A DNA stretch of 64,000 bases from Agarivorans gilvus (GCF_001420915.1 NZ_CP013021.1:2701001-2765000), one strand, 5' to 3'; positions 45,050 through 58,539 are shown, numbered from the stretch's first letter. The notes: generated from the sequence alone by a model not told the origin. A program made the numbers and translations.

Positions 45050-47128
45050 TTATTGAATAACCGAGATGTCAGCAATTTCTAAAAACAATTGTCGTAGCGA
45101 GTTTAGTAGGCTTAAACGATTGATTTTTAGTTGATCATCTTCACTCATTACCATTACGTTATCGAAGAACTGGTCAACCACTTCACGTAAGCCAGCAAGC
45201 TCGATAAGGGCTTGTTGATAATCGGCTTTGGCTAGCAAAGGTGCTACTTTTTCGGCCATGGCAGTAATTGCGTTGGCCAGTGCTTGTTCTTCAGCTTCTT
45301 TCAACAAGCTGTTATCGACTTCCGGCTTCACGAAGTCTGGGTTCTTCGCCAGAATATTAGATACCCGCTTGTTTGCTGCGGCTAAGGCTTGTGCTTGTTC
45401 TAAAGTTCGGAAATGGCTTACCGCTTTGATCCGTGACTCAATGTCAATTAACTGGCTTGGCTTGCGCTCTAACACAGCGGTAATGACGCTGGCATCGATG
45501 CCTTGTTCTAGGTACATGGCGCGTAAACGAGCGTAGATGAAGTCGAGTAACTGAGCATGAACCTGGTTTTGCTGCTCTTGAGATAGTTCAAGAGGGAGCA
45601 ATAACAGCGCACTATTGATTAGCGTATTCAAGTCCAGCTGGAAGCCTTTATCTTGAATGATGCGAATGATACCTAAGCTAGCACGACGCAGAGCGAAAGG
45701 GTCTTTGTCTCCCTTAGGTAATTGACCAATGGCAAAGATACCTACCAAGGTGTCCAATTTGTCGGCGATTGCTACCGCTGAAGCCACTTTAGATTCGGGT
45801 AGTTTGTCACCAGAAAAACGCGGCCAGTATTGCTGATTTAGGGCATTGGCAACATCTTCGTGCTCACCATCAAACTTGGCGTAGTACATACCCATAACAC
45901 CTTGAATGTCAGGGAATTCTAATACCATTTCACTATTTAAATCGGCTTTAGATAGTAGCCCGGCGCGTTGTGCATGTTGGCTATTACCACCAATTTCACC
46001 GGCAATTTGTGCAGCCAGTTCTGACACACGATTAGCTTTGTCTAATAAGCTGCCTAATTTTTGCTGGAATACCACATTGGCTAGTTTATCTAAGCGGCTG
46101 TCTAATCTAGATTTTTTGTCAGTTTCAAAGAAGAATTCAGCATCCGCTAGGCGAGGGCGAACCACTTTTTCGTTACCTTCAATCACCTGCTTAGGATCTT
46201 TACTCACAATGTTAGATACAAAGATGAAACGAGGTAATAAGTTACCTTCGGTATCTAAGATAGGGAAATACTTCTGGTTGTCTTTCATGGTGTAGATCAA
46301 CGCTTCGGCGGGGACCGCAAGGAATTTATCCTCAAAGCTACCTACCATTGCTACAGGCCATTCCACCAATGAACATACCTCTTCCAGCAAGCTGTCGTCC
46401 ATCTCCACTACGCCGCCTTCACGAGCAGCTTCGGCTTCAATTTGCTCGCGAATAATGGTTTTACGTTGTTCGTAATTAACGATCACTTTGCCGCGGCGGT
46501 CTAGTTGCTGCACGTAATCGTTGGCATGGCTAAGTTCAAACTCGGCTTCACCCATGAAGCGGTGGCCGCGCACGGTACGCGCTGACTCGATGCCTAAAAT
46601 ATTACCTTGTACTAGTTTTTCACCATATAACATAGTGATGGTGTGTACTGGACGAATGAACTGAGTCGCGGTAGCGCCCCAACGCATCGGTTTAGGAATG
46701 GGTAACTTGGCTAAGCCATCGGCGATAATCTCGGGAACCAATTGGTAAATGCTTTGACCGCTAATCTCAGCTTTATGCAGTAACCATTCACCTTTATCGG
46801 TGCTGATGCGTTCAGCTTGCTCAACGCTAATGCCATTTGAGCGAGCCCAGCCTTCGGCTGCCTTAGTGGCTTTGCCGTCGGCATCGAAGGCAGCACTTAC
46901 CGCAGGACCGCGTTTTTCTACCACTTTGTCTGGGGTCTTTTCACTGAGCGCTGTAACTAACAAAGCTAGGCGACGAGGTGCTGCAAACCACTCAATTTTT
47001 TCAAATTGGAAGTCTGCCTTTTCTAGCCCTTGTTGCACATTGCTTTGGAACGATTCTGCTAAGCCGCGTAAGGCTTTAGGTGGCAACTCTTCGGTGCCGA
47101 TTTCTACTAATAGGTTGTCGTAACTCAT
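45050..47128 (-). CDS. glyS: Glycyl-tRNA synthetase beta subunit
   Basis: Beta chain of the bacterial alpha2beta2 glycyl-tRNA synthetase, 692 residues (E. coli 689). I choose the ATG at 47128 (MSYDNLLVEIGTEELPPKAL), which has a GGAGGC site; a longer in-frame start at 47185 would overlap glyQ. The segments GPAVSAAFD, RPVHTITMLYG and AIADKLDTLVGIFAIGQLPKG are typical. It follows glyQ by ten bases. Confidence 0.97.
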   Translation of the reverse strand: MSYDNLLVEIGTEELPPKALRGLAESFQSNVQQGLEKADFQFEKIEWFAAPRRLALLVTALSEKTPDKVVEKRGPAVSAAFDADGKATKAAEGWARSNGISVEQAERISTDKGEWLLHKAEISGQSIYQLVPEIIADGLAKLPIPKPMRWGATATQFIRPVHTITMLYGEKLVQGNILGIESARTVRGHRFMGEAEFELSHANDYVQQLDRRGKVIVNYEQRKTIIREQIEAEAAREGGVVEMDDSLLEEVCSLVEWPVAMVGSFEDKFLAVPAEALIYTMKDNQKYFPILDTEGNLLPRFIFVSNIVSKDPKQVIEGNEKVVRPRLADAEFFFETDKKSRLDSRLDKLANVVFQQKLGSLLDKANRVSELAAQIAGEIGGNSQHAQRAGLLSKADLNSEMVLEFPDIQGVMGMYYAKFDGEHEDVANALNQQYWPRFSGDKLPESKVASAVAIADKLDTLVGIFAIGQLPKGDKDPFALRRASLGIIRIIQDKGFQLDLNTLINSALLLLPLELSQEQQNQVHAQLLDFIYARLRAMYLEQGIDASVITAVLERKPSQLIDIESRIKAVSHFRTLEQAQALAAANKRVSNILAKNPDFVKPEVDNSLLKEAEEQALANAITAMAEKVAPLLAKADYQQALIELAGLREVVDQFFDNVMVMSEDDQLKINRLSLLNSLRQLFLEIADISVIQ

Positions 47129-47138
47129 GCTGCCTCCG

Positions 47139-48044
47139 TTACTTGTTGTCTTTGCATAAAGGGAAACCGAGCTCTTCACGAGCATGGTAATAAGCTTCTG
47201 CTACGGCCTTGGATAAGGTTCTTACTCGTAGAATGAAGCGTTGCCGTTCGGTTACCGAAATTGCATGACGGGCATCAAGTAAGTTAAAGGCATGTGAGGC
47301 TTTCATTACTTGTTCATAAGCAGGCAGTGGGAGCCCTGCTTCAATTAGTTTCTGACTGTCTTTTTCACATTGATCAAACTGGGCGAATAAGGCTGTGGTA
47401 TCGGCGTGCTCGAAGTTGTAAGTAGATTGTTCAACTTCATTCTGATGGAATACGTCACCGTAAGTCACCTTGCCCATGGGGCCATCGGTCCAAACTAAGT
47501 CGTAGATGCTATCTACGCCTTGAATGTACATGGCGAGGCGCTCTAAACCATAGGTAATCTCACCGGTTACAGGTGAGCACTCTAAGCCACCCACTTGTTG
47601 GAAGTAGGTAAACTGGGTGATTTCCATGCCATTTAACCATATTTCCCAGCCTAGTCCCCAAGCACCTAGAGTGGGGGATTCCCAGTTATCCTCAACGAAA
47701 CGAATATCGTGAACTTCTGGGTTGATGCCTAATTCAACCAAGGAGCCAAGGTACAGCTCTTGAATGTTGTCTGGAGAAGGCTTCATGACAACTTGAAATT
47801 GGTAGTAATGTTGAAGACGATTGGGGTTTTCACCGTAGCGTCCATCAGTGGGACGGCGACATGGTTGTACATACGCACTAGACATCGGTTCTGGACCGAT
47901 AGAGCGCAAGAACGTTTGCGGGTGGAAGGTGCCAGCGCCCACTTCCATGTCTAAAGGTTGAACAATGACGCAGCCTTGGCGAGCCCAGTAGTCCTGTAGG
48001 GCTAAAATCAGGCCCTGAAAGGTTTTTATATCGTATTTATGCAT
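47139..48044 (-). CDS. glyQ: Glycyl-tRNA synthetase alpha subunit
   Basis: Catalytic class II aminoacyl-tRNA synthetase chain, 301 residues. The N-terminus [20 protein letters not shown] and the stretch [18 protein letters not shown] are the usual ones. ATG start at 48044. It is the first gene of glyQS. Confidence 0.97.
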   Translation of the reverse strand: MHKYDIKTFQGLILALQDYWARQGCVIVQPLDMEVGAGTFHPQTFLRSIGPEPMSSAYVQPCRRPTDGRYGENPNRLQHYYQFQVVMKPSPDNIQELYLGSLVELGINPEVHDIRFVEDNWESPTLGAWGLGWEIWLNGMEITQFTYFQQVGGLECSPVTGEITYGLERLAMYIQGVDSIYDLVWTDGPMGKVTYGDVFHQNEVEQSTYNFEHADTTALFAQFDQCEKDSQKLIEAGLPLPAYEQVMKASHAFNLLDARHAISVTERQRFILRVRTLSKAVAEAYYHAREELGFPLCKDNK

Positions 48045-48173
48045 GATTTTGTGTCGCGCGTATGAAAAATAATCGGTTTTATAACTGACGGAGTATACCT
48101 TAGCAAGTAAGCAGACCCTAGTGCTGTTATAAGGCGAATTGCTGATAAAGTAGACTTTTTTTAAAAAACTGGC

Positions 48174-48425
48174 CTAACTACCTTTTTTGATCAAATACCG
48201 AAAAGGTGTTTGGTCGGTCTTTTTGGCCACTAAAGTGTGATCCATGAATTCACAAAAGCTAACCATGTCGCGAGTAGTTGAAGGATCATCTGCTTCCACC
48301 AATAAGGTTTCACCCAGACTCATGTTGCGAATGGCTTTTCTTACCATCATCACTGGCTCAGGGCAACGTAAACCCAAAGCATTTAGTTGGTGATCGGCTT
48401 GGCTTAAGTCTATTTCTTTACTCAT
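48174..48425 (-). CDS. tusA: Sulfur carrier protein TusA
   Basis: Small protein of 83 residues that relays sulfur from IscS for tRNA 2-thiouridine formation. The active cysteine is C21 in the [12 protein letters not shown] motif; [16 protein letters not shown] and PFRYLIKKG follow, very close to E. coli TusA. The start at 48425 gives the family length; an upstream in-frame ATG at 48539 adds an unrelated segment. Confidence 0.95.
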   Translation of the reverse strand: MSKEIDLSQADHQLNALGLRCPEPVMMVRKAIRNMSLGETLLVEADDPSTTRDMVSFCEFMDHTLVAKKTDQTPFRYLIKKGS

Positions 48426-48541
48426 CGAACTTGGTTCTCTCGTTGCTACTTTGGCATCGTTGTTGATAAGCAATACCAAGGGGCAGCGGTCATAAATGAC
48501 GCTGAAGAATAAGCCAAGATTATCATAAACCACCGACAAAT

Positions 48542-48562
48542 AAAAAAGGGGCCTAAGCCCCT
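48542..48562 (-). terminator. Intrinsic terminator after the sugar ABC transporter operon
   Basis: AGGGGC-TTAG-GCCCCT on the minus strand followed by six T residues, 13 bases past the ATPase gene stop. Confidence 0.88.
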
Positions 48563-48575
48563 AGTTTGATATTTA

Positions 48576-49688
48576 TCAGCGGACTCGTTGTTCGCTATTA
48601 GGGTCGAAAAACACCGCGTTTGATAAATCAAACATTAGTTCTAAGTTTTCGCCCATTTTCGCTGGTTTGTCGGGATCTAAACGACAACTAATTTCTTTAT
48701 CGTTTAGGCTCACTAAGGCAATTGTATCGGGACCAGTTGGCTCTAATACACCTAATTTTAAGTTGAGTGTGGCGACTAAGGCTTTGCCTTGCTTAGACGG
48801 ATTAACATGAGTAATTTGTTCTGGGCGAATGCCCACTACTACGGATTTCCCAGCATAACTGGCTAGCTGCTCGGGCAGCGGAATATGATGGGTCTTTTGT
48901 TGGTCACAAACCAAGCTCCCTACTAAACCCTGCTCAGACTGTTCTACTCGGCAGTGTAAGAAATTCATTGCCGGAGAACCCATAAAACCGGCCACAAACA
49001 TGTCTGCTGGATTATTGTAAATCTCGGCAGGCGTGCCCAGTTGCAATAACTTACCATCTTTCATTACCGCAATACGGTCGGCTAAGGTCATCGCTTCGAT
49101 TTGGTCGTGGGTAACGTAAACGATGGTAGTGCCTAAACGTTGATGTAATTTCTTAATTTCATGGCGCATTTCTACACGCAGTTTGGCATCTAGGTTACTT
49201 AAGGGCTCATCGAACAGGTAAATTTTAGGCTGGCGAGCCAGTGCTCGGCCCATTGATACCCGCTGCTGTTGTCCCCCTGATAATTGTGAAGGTTTACGCT
49301 CGAGTAGGTGCTCAATTTGCAATAGCTGGGCCACTCGGGTGACTTCTTTATCGCGGGCTGCTTTTTCCATTTTTTGAATTTTTAAAGCAAACTCAATGTT
49401 GCCGCGCACCGTCATGTTGGGGTAGAGCGCGTAGGACTGAAACACCATAGCAATGTCTCTATCTTTGGGTTCTACGCTGTTAACCACTTTGCCATCGATG
49501 CAGATGTCGCCACTGGTGATACTCTCTAAACCGGCAATCATATTCATTAAGGTAGATTTTCCGCAGCCAGAAGGTCCTACTAGAATTAGAAACTCACCAG
49601 AATCGATGGAAATATTGATGTCTTCTAGAGTGTTGGGGCCGTTTTTACCATAGCGCTTGTGTAATTGTTTTATATCTAAGGTCGCCAT
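48576..49688 (-). CDS. Sugar ABC transporter ATP-binding protein (MalK/UgpC type)
   Basis: ATPase of 370 residues. Walker A GPSGCGKS, Q-loop VFQSYALYPNMTV, signature LSGGQQQR, Walker B IYLFDEPLSNLDA and the switch VTHDQIEAM are present; the C-terminal TOBE region (residues about 240-370) follows. It resembles UgpC/MalK and the GltK ATPase of the Pseudomonas glucose system. Last gene of the operon, seven bases after the second permease. Confidence 0.94.
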   Translation of the reverse strand: MATLDIKQLHKRYGKNGPNTLEDINISIDSGEFLILVGPSGCGKSTLMNMIAGLESITSGDICIDGKVVNSVEPKDRDIAMVFQSYALYPNMTVRGNIEFALKIQKMEKAARDKEVTRVAQLLQIEHLLERKPSQLSGGQQQRVSMGRALARQPKIYLFDEPLSNLDAKLRVEMRHEIKKLHQRLGTTIVYVTHDQIEAMTLADRIAVMKDGKLLQLGTPAEIYNNPADMFVAGFMGSPAMNFLHCRVEQSEQGLVGSLVCDQQKTHHIPLPEQLASYAGKSVVVGIRPEQITHVNPSKQGKALVATLNLKLGVLEPTGPDTIALVSLNDKEISCRLDPDKPAKMGENLELMFDLSNAVFFDPNSEQRVR

Positions 49689-49694
49689 TGCTAC

Positions 49695-50549
49695 TTATCC
49701 TTTTACTGAGCCAGCTGTTAAGCCGCGCACAAAATATTTTCCAGCTACAACGTAAACAAATAGGGTAGGAAGGGCAGCGATAATCGCGGCGGCCATGTCT
49801 ACGTTGTATTCTTTAACACCGGTACTGGTATTAACTAAGTTGTTTAATGCCACGGTAATCGGTTGTGAATCCGAGCCCGAGTAAACTACGCCAAATAGGA
49901 AGTCGTTCCATATTTGAGTGAACTGCCAAATGATGCACACCATGATGATGGGCTTGGAAATGGGCAGCATGATCTTAAAAAAGATGGTAAAAAAGCCTGC
50001 GCCATCGAGCTTGGCGGCTTTCACCAATTCGCTGGGCACCGATACATAGAAGTTGCGGAAAAATAGGGTGGTAAATACCAAACCGTAAACCACATGAACA
50101 AACACTAGGCCGGTGGTGGTATTGGCTAAGCCAAATTTGCCTAAAGTGGCTGCCATCGGTAGCAAAATTACCTGAAAGGGAATGAAGCAGCCAAATAACA
50201 TCAGGGCAAAAAACAGGTTTGAGCCTTTAAAGCGCCAGTGAGCAATAACGTAGCCGTTGAGGGCACCAATTAAGGTGGAAATGAACACCGCCGGTATTGC
50301 CATTTTAAAGGAATTCCAGAAATAACCTTTAACTCCTTCACAGGTCACCCCTGTACAAGCACTTCCCCACGCTTTGGCCCAAGCCTCTACTACCCATACA
50401 TCGGGTAATGACAGCAGGTTTCCGCCACGAATGTCCGGTAAAGTTTTAAAGGAGGTGAGCAACATCACCATTAACGGCATTAAATAGACCGCACAAAATA
50501 GCAGTAAAATCAGATAGATGAATAAACGTCCCGGTGTAAATTTAGTCAT
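49695..50549 (-). CDS. gtsC: Sugar ABC transporter permease (GtsC/MalG type)
   Basis: Inner-membrane permease of 284 residues with about six helices, MalG-like. The EAA loop reads VPSELVKAAKLDGAGFFTIFFKIMLP. It is the partner of the permease encoded one base upstream. The close match in order to the Pseudomonas gts locus suggests glucose or mannose uptake; that is inference. Confidence 0.88.
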   Translation of the reverse strand: MTKFTPGRLFIYLILLLFCAVYLMPLMVMLLTSFKTLPDIRGGNLLSLPDVWVVEAWAKAWGSACTGVTCEGVKGYFWNSFKMAIPAVFISTLIGALNGYVIAHWRFKGSNLFFALMLFGCFIPFQVILLPMAATLGKFGLANTTTGLVFVHVVYGLVFTTLFFRNFYVSVPSELVKAAKLDGAGFFTIFFKIMLPISKPIIMVCIIWQFTQIWNDFLFGVVYSGSDSQPITVALNNLVNTSTGVKEYNVDMAAAIIAALPTLFVYVVAGKYFVRGLTAGSVKG

Positions 50550-50550
50550 A

Positions 50551-51423
50551 TTATTGCTCCCGGTTACGTAGTTCTGAGTACAAATAAGGTACGAGGATGG
50601 CCAATACGCCGGCTAACATCATCATCGCACTCGCTGCACCTAAGCCCATTTGTCCACGGGTGAAGGCATGGGTATACATGAATAAAGCGGGGAGATCTGA
50701 TGAATAACCTGGTCCACCAGAGGTTAAGGCGGTGACCAAGTCAAAGCTCTTGATGGCAATGTGTGAGGTAATTATCACCGCGCTAAAGAATACCGGACGT
50801 AAGCAAGGCAGAATGATTTTCCAGTAAATGGTAGGCATACTGGCGCCGTCAATTTGTGCTGCCTTCACAATGCTGGAATCGATGCCACGTAAACCCGCTA
50901 AGAACATTGCCATCACAAAGCCAGAAGATTGCCATACCGCGGCTATGACTAGGGTGTAGACCGACATTTCGTTGCTTACTATCCAGTCAAACTTAAAGCT
51001 GCTCCAGCCCCAGTCATGCATCATTTTTTCTAAGCCCAGCCCCGGATTTAAGATCCACTTCCAGGCGGTGCCAGTAACAATGAAGGACAATGCCATGGGG
51101 TAAAGGTAAATGGTGCGAATCGCCCCTTCTTGGCGAATGTTTTGGTCTAGTAAGATTGCCAGTAACGTGCCTAAAACAATCGAAATAACGATGAATAAAA
51201 CACCAAAAACCAGCAGGTTAATACAGGAAGTCAGCCAGCGGTCATTTTCCATTAGCTTTTGGTATTGCAACAAACCCGCCCACTTAAAGTTGGGTAGGAA
51301 GCGTGAATGGGTTAATGAGAGGTAGCCAGTCCAAGCGACATAGCCGTAAATACATACTGTCACCAAGAAAATCGAGGGTGACAAAATGATTTTGGGTAGC
51401 CATTTTTGCAGAATATTAAACAT
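50551..51423 (-). CDS. gtsB: Sugar ABC transporter permease (GtsB/MalF type)
   Basis: Permease of 290 residues with six helices. I choose the ATG at 51423 (MFNILQKWLPKII), which has a GAGG site; an earlier in-frame start at 51477 would lie in the hairpin upstream. The EAA loop is DSSIVKAAQIDGASMPTIYWKIILPCL. It follows gtsA by 83 bases, including the intercistronic hairpin. Confidence 0.88.
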   Translation of the reverse strand: MFNILQKWLPKIILSPSIFLVTVCIYGYVAWTGYLSLTHSRFLPNFKWAGLLQYQKLMENDRWLTSCINLLVFGVLFIVISIVLGTLLAILLDQNIRQEGAIRTIYLYPMALSFIVTGTAWKWILNPGLGLEKMMHDWGWSSFKFDWIVSNEMSVYTLVIAAVWQSSGFVMAMFLAGLRGIDSSIVKAAQIDGASMPTIYWKIILPCLRPVFFSAVIITSHIAIKSFDLVTALTSGGPGYSSDLPALFMYTHAFTRGQMGLGAASAMMMLAGVLAILVPYLYSELRNREQ

Positions 51424-51476
51424 AGTACAGCCTCGTTCGAACATCCGGTTCAAACAATAAGATAATCGCAATAGCA

Positions 51477-51499
51477 AGCTCCGGCATGGCGCCGGAGCT
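51477..51499 (-). repeat. Intercistronic hairpin after gtsA
   Basis: AGCTCCGGC and GCCGGAGCT around a five-base loop, between the binding-protein gene and its permeases. No T run follows, so it is more likely an mRNA-stabilising stem that lets the binding protein be made in excess. Confidence 0.7.
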
Positions 51500-51506
51500 A
51501 GGGGGC

Positions 51507-52757
51507 TTATTTAGCGGCTTTTACTACGCGCGCTAATTTAGTTACTGCTTGTTTCGGGTCGCCGTTAGGATCATTGAAGAAGTTGGTTACCACGTCATAG
51601 ATAGCACCTTGTACATAGCCAGTAGTGGCTAAGCCGTGGGCCATACTAGGAACCAAGTCGCCTGACTCATTACTGGCCTTAAAGGTAGCCATAGAGTCCA
51701 GCGCACAACTATCAAACTTGCTCATATCCATGTCGGTACGTACCGGAATAGAACCCTTGTTTAAGTTGAACACTTCTTGGAACTCTGGCGTGAGGATGGT
51801 TTTAGCCAAGGCTTTTTGGGCTTTAACATTGTCTGCATTGCTCAACTGGAACATTGCAAAGCTATCGATGTTAAAGGTAAATTGACCATCGGTTCCTGGT
51901 GCCGGCAAACAAACGAAGTCTTTACCTGGTACTTTACCTGCGGCGATAAATTCACCTTTGGCCCAGTCGCCCATAATTTGCATCGCTGCTTGGCCATTGA
52001 TCACCATGCCGGTGGCGATATTCCAATCGCGACCCGGTGAGTCACTATCGATGTAGTTACGCATTTTTTGGAAGGTGGCGAAAACGTCTACCATCTTGTC
52101 GCTGCTTAGCACCGCGTCGTCATGTTCCACGAAGGCTTTGTTGTAGTCTTCAGAACCAAGAATATCTAAGGCAACCGCCTCAAATACCGTGGCGTCTTGC
52201 CAAGCTTGACCACCATGGGCAAGAGGAATGATGCCAGCGGCTTTTAGTTTGTCTGCTGCAACAAAGAACTCATCCATAGTGGTGGGCAGTTTGGCGCCAG
52301 CTTTTTCAAATACAGCGGGGTTGGCCCATAGCCAGTTTACTCGGTGAACGTTAACCGGAACCGCAACGTAATCGCCGTTAAACTTCATTACTTTTGTGAC
52401 AACGGCGGGAACCACTTGATCCCATTTTTCGGCTGCTGCTACGTCATTGAGGTTGGTTAAAAAGCCCAGATCGGCCCATTCTTGAATGTCGTGCCCTTTA
52501 ATTTGGGCCGCCGCTGGTGGATTACCAGAGATGGCGCGGGTTTTCAGTACCGTCATGGCACTTTCCCCGCCACCACCTGCTACGGCAAAGTCTTTCCAAG
52601 TGTGGCCTTGGGTTTCTAACATTTGTTTAAGTACGCCGACCGATTTTGCTTCACCGCCTGAAGTCCACCAATGAAGAACTTCAACTTCGCCTGCATGAGC
52701 AAGATTGATCGCGCCAGTAAGTGCCAGGGTAGAGGCAAGAGTGACAAATTTACGCAT
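51507..52757 (-). CDS. gtsA: Sugar ABC transporter substrate-binding protein (GtsA-like)
   Basis: Periplasmic binding protein of 416 residues with a signal peptide ([20 protein letters not shown], cleavage near AHA). Family segments include [38 protein letters not shown] and [13 protein letters not shown]. This pattern is that of Pseudomonas GtsA (GltB), which binds glucose or mannose; the substrate here is inferred. The two-component system lies just upstream, on the same strand, separated by a 141-base gap with a strong inverted repeat. Confidence 0.9.
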   Translation of the reverse strand: MRKFVTLASTLALTGAINLAHAGEVEVLHWWTSGGEAKSVGVLKQMLETQGHTWKDFAVAGGGGESAMTVLKTRAISGNPPAAAQIKGHDIQEWADLGFLTNLNDVAAAEKWDQVVPAVVTKVMKFNGDYVAVPVNVHRVNWLWANPAVFEKAGAKLPTTMDEFFVAADKLKAAGIIPLAHGGQAWQDATVFEAVALDILGSEDYNKAFVEHDDAVLSSDKMVDVFATFQKMRNYIDSDSPGRDWNIATGMVINGQAAMQIMGDWAKGEFIAAGKVPGKDFVCLPAPGTDGQFTFNIDSFAMFQLSNADNVKAQKALAKTILTPEFQEVFNLNKGSIPVRTDMDMSKFDSCALDSMATFKASNESGDLVPSMAHGLATTGYVQGAIYDVVTNFFNDPNGDPKQAVTKLARVVKAAK

Positions 52758-52865
52758 ATTATTAATGCCTTTGTTATTGTTTTGTGAATTCCATTCCTTG
52801 TTTCACCAATCTTTTTGTCGACGATTGGCTAATTAATAGTCTATGTGAAACAGCTTGATAACAAA

Positions 52866-52893
52866 GTAACTGATTGTAACAAAGGTGTTACAA
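52866..52893. promoter_or_regulatory. Candidate regulatory repeat between gtrS and gtsA
   Basis: TTGTAACA-AAGG-TGTTACAA is a perfect 20-base inverted repeat at 52874-52893. A further GTAAC lies at 52866, ten bases from the next GTAAC, giving direct repeats one helical turn apart as OmpR-family regulators like. It lies upstream of gtsA. Confidence 0.5.
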
Positions 52894-52898
52894 AAGGC

Positions 52899-54338
52899 TT
52901 ATTTTATGTGAGGCAGTTGGAGTTTTACTTCTAAACCTCCTTGAGGCAGGTTTTGCAAGCTAATATCGCCGCCGTGGGCGTGGGCAATATTGCGCGCAAT
53001 ACCCAAGCCTAAACCGGAACCCGCTTGATCTTGGCTTAAGCGAACATAGGGGTTAAATACGTCTTTGAGGCGGTCTTCTGGGATCCCTGGGCCATGGTCA
53101 ACAAACAGTAAACACAGCTCATTGTCATCGTCGAGTAGGTAAATTTCTATCGCACTACCGTATTTAATGCCGTTTTCAACTAGGTTGCTAATACAGCGTT
53201 TAATCGCCAAAGGTTTACCGCGGTAACTGCGTGGCGTATCGCCAAATAAGGCCACCTTGTCGGCATAGGGTTCGATACAGTGTTTTAAGTGAGTCATTAT
53301 ATTGATATCACTTAAATTTTCATGAATGTCGGTATCTTTAACGGTTTGTAAGGCACCCTTAGCCATGATTTCCAATTCGTCTAGGTCACGGTTAAAAGCA
53401 TCAATCACTTGGTCATCATCGAGTAACTCGGCGCGTAGTCGTAGCCGCGTAATTGGTGTTTTTAGATCGTGAGAGATAGAACGGAACAACAGCTCTCGAT
53501 CTTCAATATAGCGTTTCAGCTTATTCTGCATGGCATTGAAGGCACGTGTGGCCTTGCGGATCTCGTCACTGCCTTCTTCTACTAAAGGGGGTTGAAATAA
53601 ATCAATGGTTAAGCTAGAAGCAGCCTTGGCAAGGCGTCTAAGTGGCCGTGTTTGCCGGCGTACCAAAACAAAGGTAAATAGCAGCAAGAAAAAGGTCATT
53701 AGGGCAATGAACATGACTCGGTCTTGCGGTAGTAAGTTGTCTTTTAGGCTCATGTAGGGAGCGGGGAGTAAGGCCGCTAGGTAAATCCACTCACCACTTT
53801 CCAGCTCTATTTGAGTGACCAGTATAGGTGGGTTGAGTGGTTTGATTTGTAGCGTATGGGAAGCCCAAGAAGAGGGTAAGTCTTTAAGATAAACGTCATT
53901 TTTTAAGATTTTCAGTTGCTCTGGCATGGCGAAGTCGACATCGATCATCGGACTGCGAGCAAGCTCTCGATGTAATACTTCGCCTACCGTTTGAATCACA
54001 ACGTTTTTACGATGACTGTCAGGTATTGGCTGAATATTAATGAATTCTTTATTCAGCGAAACAAAGAATCGTGTGCCACCCATTTTGCGTAGTTGATCGA
54101 GCACAATATGGCGATATTCAGAAGGCAGCGATTCAAAAAAAGTCACCGTGGAAGCAAGGCTTAGCGCTAAGTTTTCTGAAGTGGAGCGAAGCCCTTCCGT
54201 TTCCGATTGGCGCAGTTGATAAAACCAGATAAAGCTACTTACGCCTTGAGCTAAGCCAATGGCCAATAGTAGCAATAACAGCATTCTCGCCAGAAGCGAG
54301 TTAGGCTTGATGCGTTCGATAAACGCCTTAAGCTTCAT
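52899..54338 (-). CDS. gtrS: Two-component sensor histidine kinase (GtrS-like)
   Basis: Membrane sensor of 479 residues. Helices at about 17-38 and 208-226 flank a periplasmic domain of roughly 170 residues. A HAMP region (RRQTRPLRRLAKAA) follows. The phosphoacceptor is in SISHDLKTPITRLRLRAE; the N box is NLVENGIKYG, G boxes are DHGPGIP and GSGLGLGI. Next to the gts-type transporter and overlapping the regulator gene by 11 bases, it corresponds by position to GtrS of Pseudomonas, which senses sugar acids such as 2-ketogluconate; the ligand here is unknown. Confidence 0.88.
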   Translation of the reverse strand: MKLKAFIERIKPNSLLARMLLLLLLAIGLAQGVSSFIWFYQLRQSETEGLRSTSENLALSLASTVTFFESLPSEYRHIVLDQLRKMGGTRFFVSLNKEFINIQPIPDSHRKNVVIQTVGEVLHRELARSPMIDVDFAMPEQLKILKNDVYLKDLPSSWASHTLQIKPLNPPILVTQIELESGEWIYLAALLPAPYMSLKDNLLPQDRVMFIALMTFFLLLFTFVLVRRQTRPLRRLAKAASSLTIDLFQPPLVEEGSDEIRKATRAFNAMQNKLKRYIEDRELLFRSISHDLKTPITRLRLRAELLDDDQVIDAFNRDLDELEIMAKGALQTVKDTDIHENLSDINIMTHLKHCIEPYADKVALFGDTPRSYRGKPLAIKRCISNLVENGIKYGSAIEIYLLDDDNELCLLFVDHGPGIPEDRLKDVFNPYVRLSQDQAGSGLGLGIARNIAHAHGGDISLQNLPQGGLEVKLQLPHIK

Positions 54339-55044
54339 GGCTGACTTGGGTGACCATCATGTAACCCACGCCGCGAATGGTACGGATTAAGCGGGTTTGG
54401 CTGCCATCGTCTTTGAGGCGTTGGCGTAGTCGGCTAATTTGCACATCGATGCCGCGTTCCATGGGCAGGCTTTCGCGTCCCCGAGTAGCATCACTAATGG
54501 TGTCTCTGTCTAAGGTTTCGTTAGGGTGTTGTAAGAATAATTGCAGTAAACGGTAGTCACTGCTCGACAGTTCGAGTTTGTCGCCGTCTTGATGCTCTAA
54601 TTGCTGATTTTGGGTATCTAAGCGCCACTGACCAAAACGAATGTAGCGAGTATTGTGCTGGGAGTTGGCGGTGACTTGAGAGCGTCTTAGTAAGGCTTTA
54701 ATTCGCGCCAGCAATTCGCGTGGATTAAAGGGTTTGCCAATGTAATCGTCGGCGCCCAGCTCTAAGCCAACAATTCTATCCATTTCATCGGAGTTAGCGG
54801 TAAGCATGATGATGGGCACATTGGAGGTGCGACGGATTTGCTGACACAGAGTAAAACCATCGTCTCCCGGTAGCATGATGTCCAGAATAATCAGCTCAGG
54901 ATCATTGGTTTCGAGCAACTTGGTCATTTCCTCACCGTCGTTAGCACTAATCACGTCAAAACCTGACTTACTTAAATACTGTTGAAGCAAGTTACGAATT
55001 TCTTGATCGTCATCGACTACCAACAACTGTTTAGCTAAAACCAT
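54328..55044 (-). CDS. gltR: OmpR-family response regulator (GltR-like)
   Basis: Response regulator of 238 residues. The receiver domain has VVDDD, the phosphoacceptor aspartate in LIILDIMLPGDDG and GKPFNPREL with the conserved lysine. The C-terminal winged helix has SSSDYRLLQLFLQHPNETLD and IRTIRGVGYMM. By order (regulator, kinase, binding protein, permeases, ATPase) it corresponds to GltR of Pseudomonas, which controls glucose uptake; that role is inference. Confidence 0.88.
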   Translation of the reverse strand: MVLAKQLLVVDDDQEIRNLLQQYLSKSGFDVISANDGEEMTKLLETNDPELIILDIMLPGDDGFTLCQQIRRTSNVPIIMLTANSDEMDRIVGLELGADDYIGKPFNPRELLARIKALLRRSQVTANSQHNTRYIRFGQWRLDTQNQQLEHQDGDKLELSSSDYRLLQLFLQHPNETLDRDTISDATRGRESLPMERGIDVQISRLRQRLKDDGSQTRLIRTIRGVGYMMVTQVSHEA

Positions 55045-55126
55045 GAGCCTCTATACTGTATGAATGAAAACATTCCCATAAGAATACCAAACAACCCGCT
55101 TAGGAAAAACGCTTGTGCCAAATAAG

Positions 55127-55167
55127 CAAAAAAAATGGGAGCTAAATGTTACCATTTGGCTCCCATT
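55127..55167 (-). terminator. Intrinsic terminator after fadA
   Basis: On the minus strand AATGGGAGCCAAATGG pairs with CATTTAGCTCCCATT and is followed by eight T residues. Confidence 0.9.
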
Positions 55168-55185
55168 GTTAAGAAAGACGCGGAA

Positions 55186-58523
<3,338 letters not shown>

Positions 58524-58539
58524 TCCGCTCTCCTTATGT

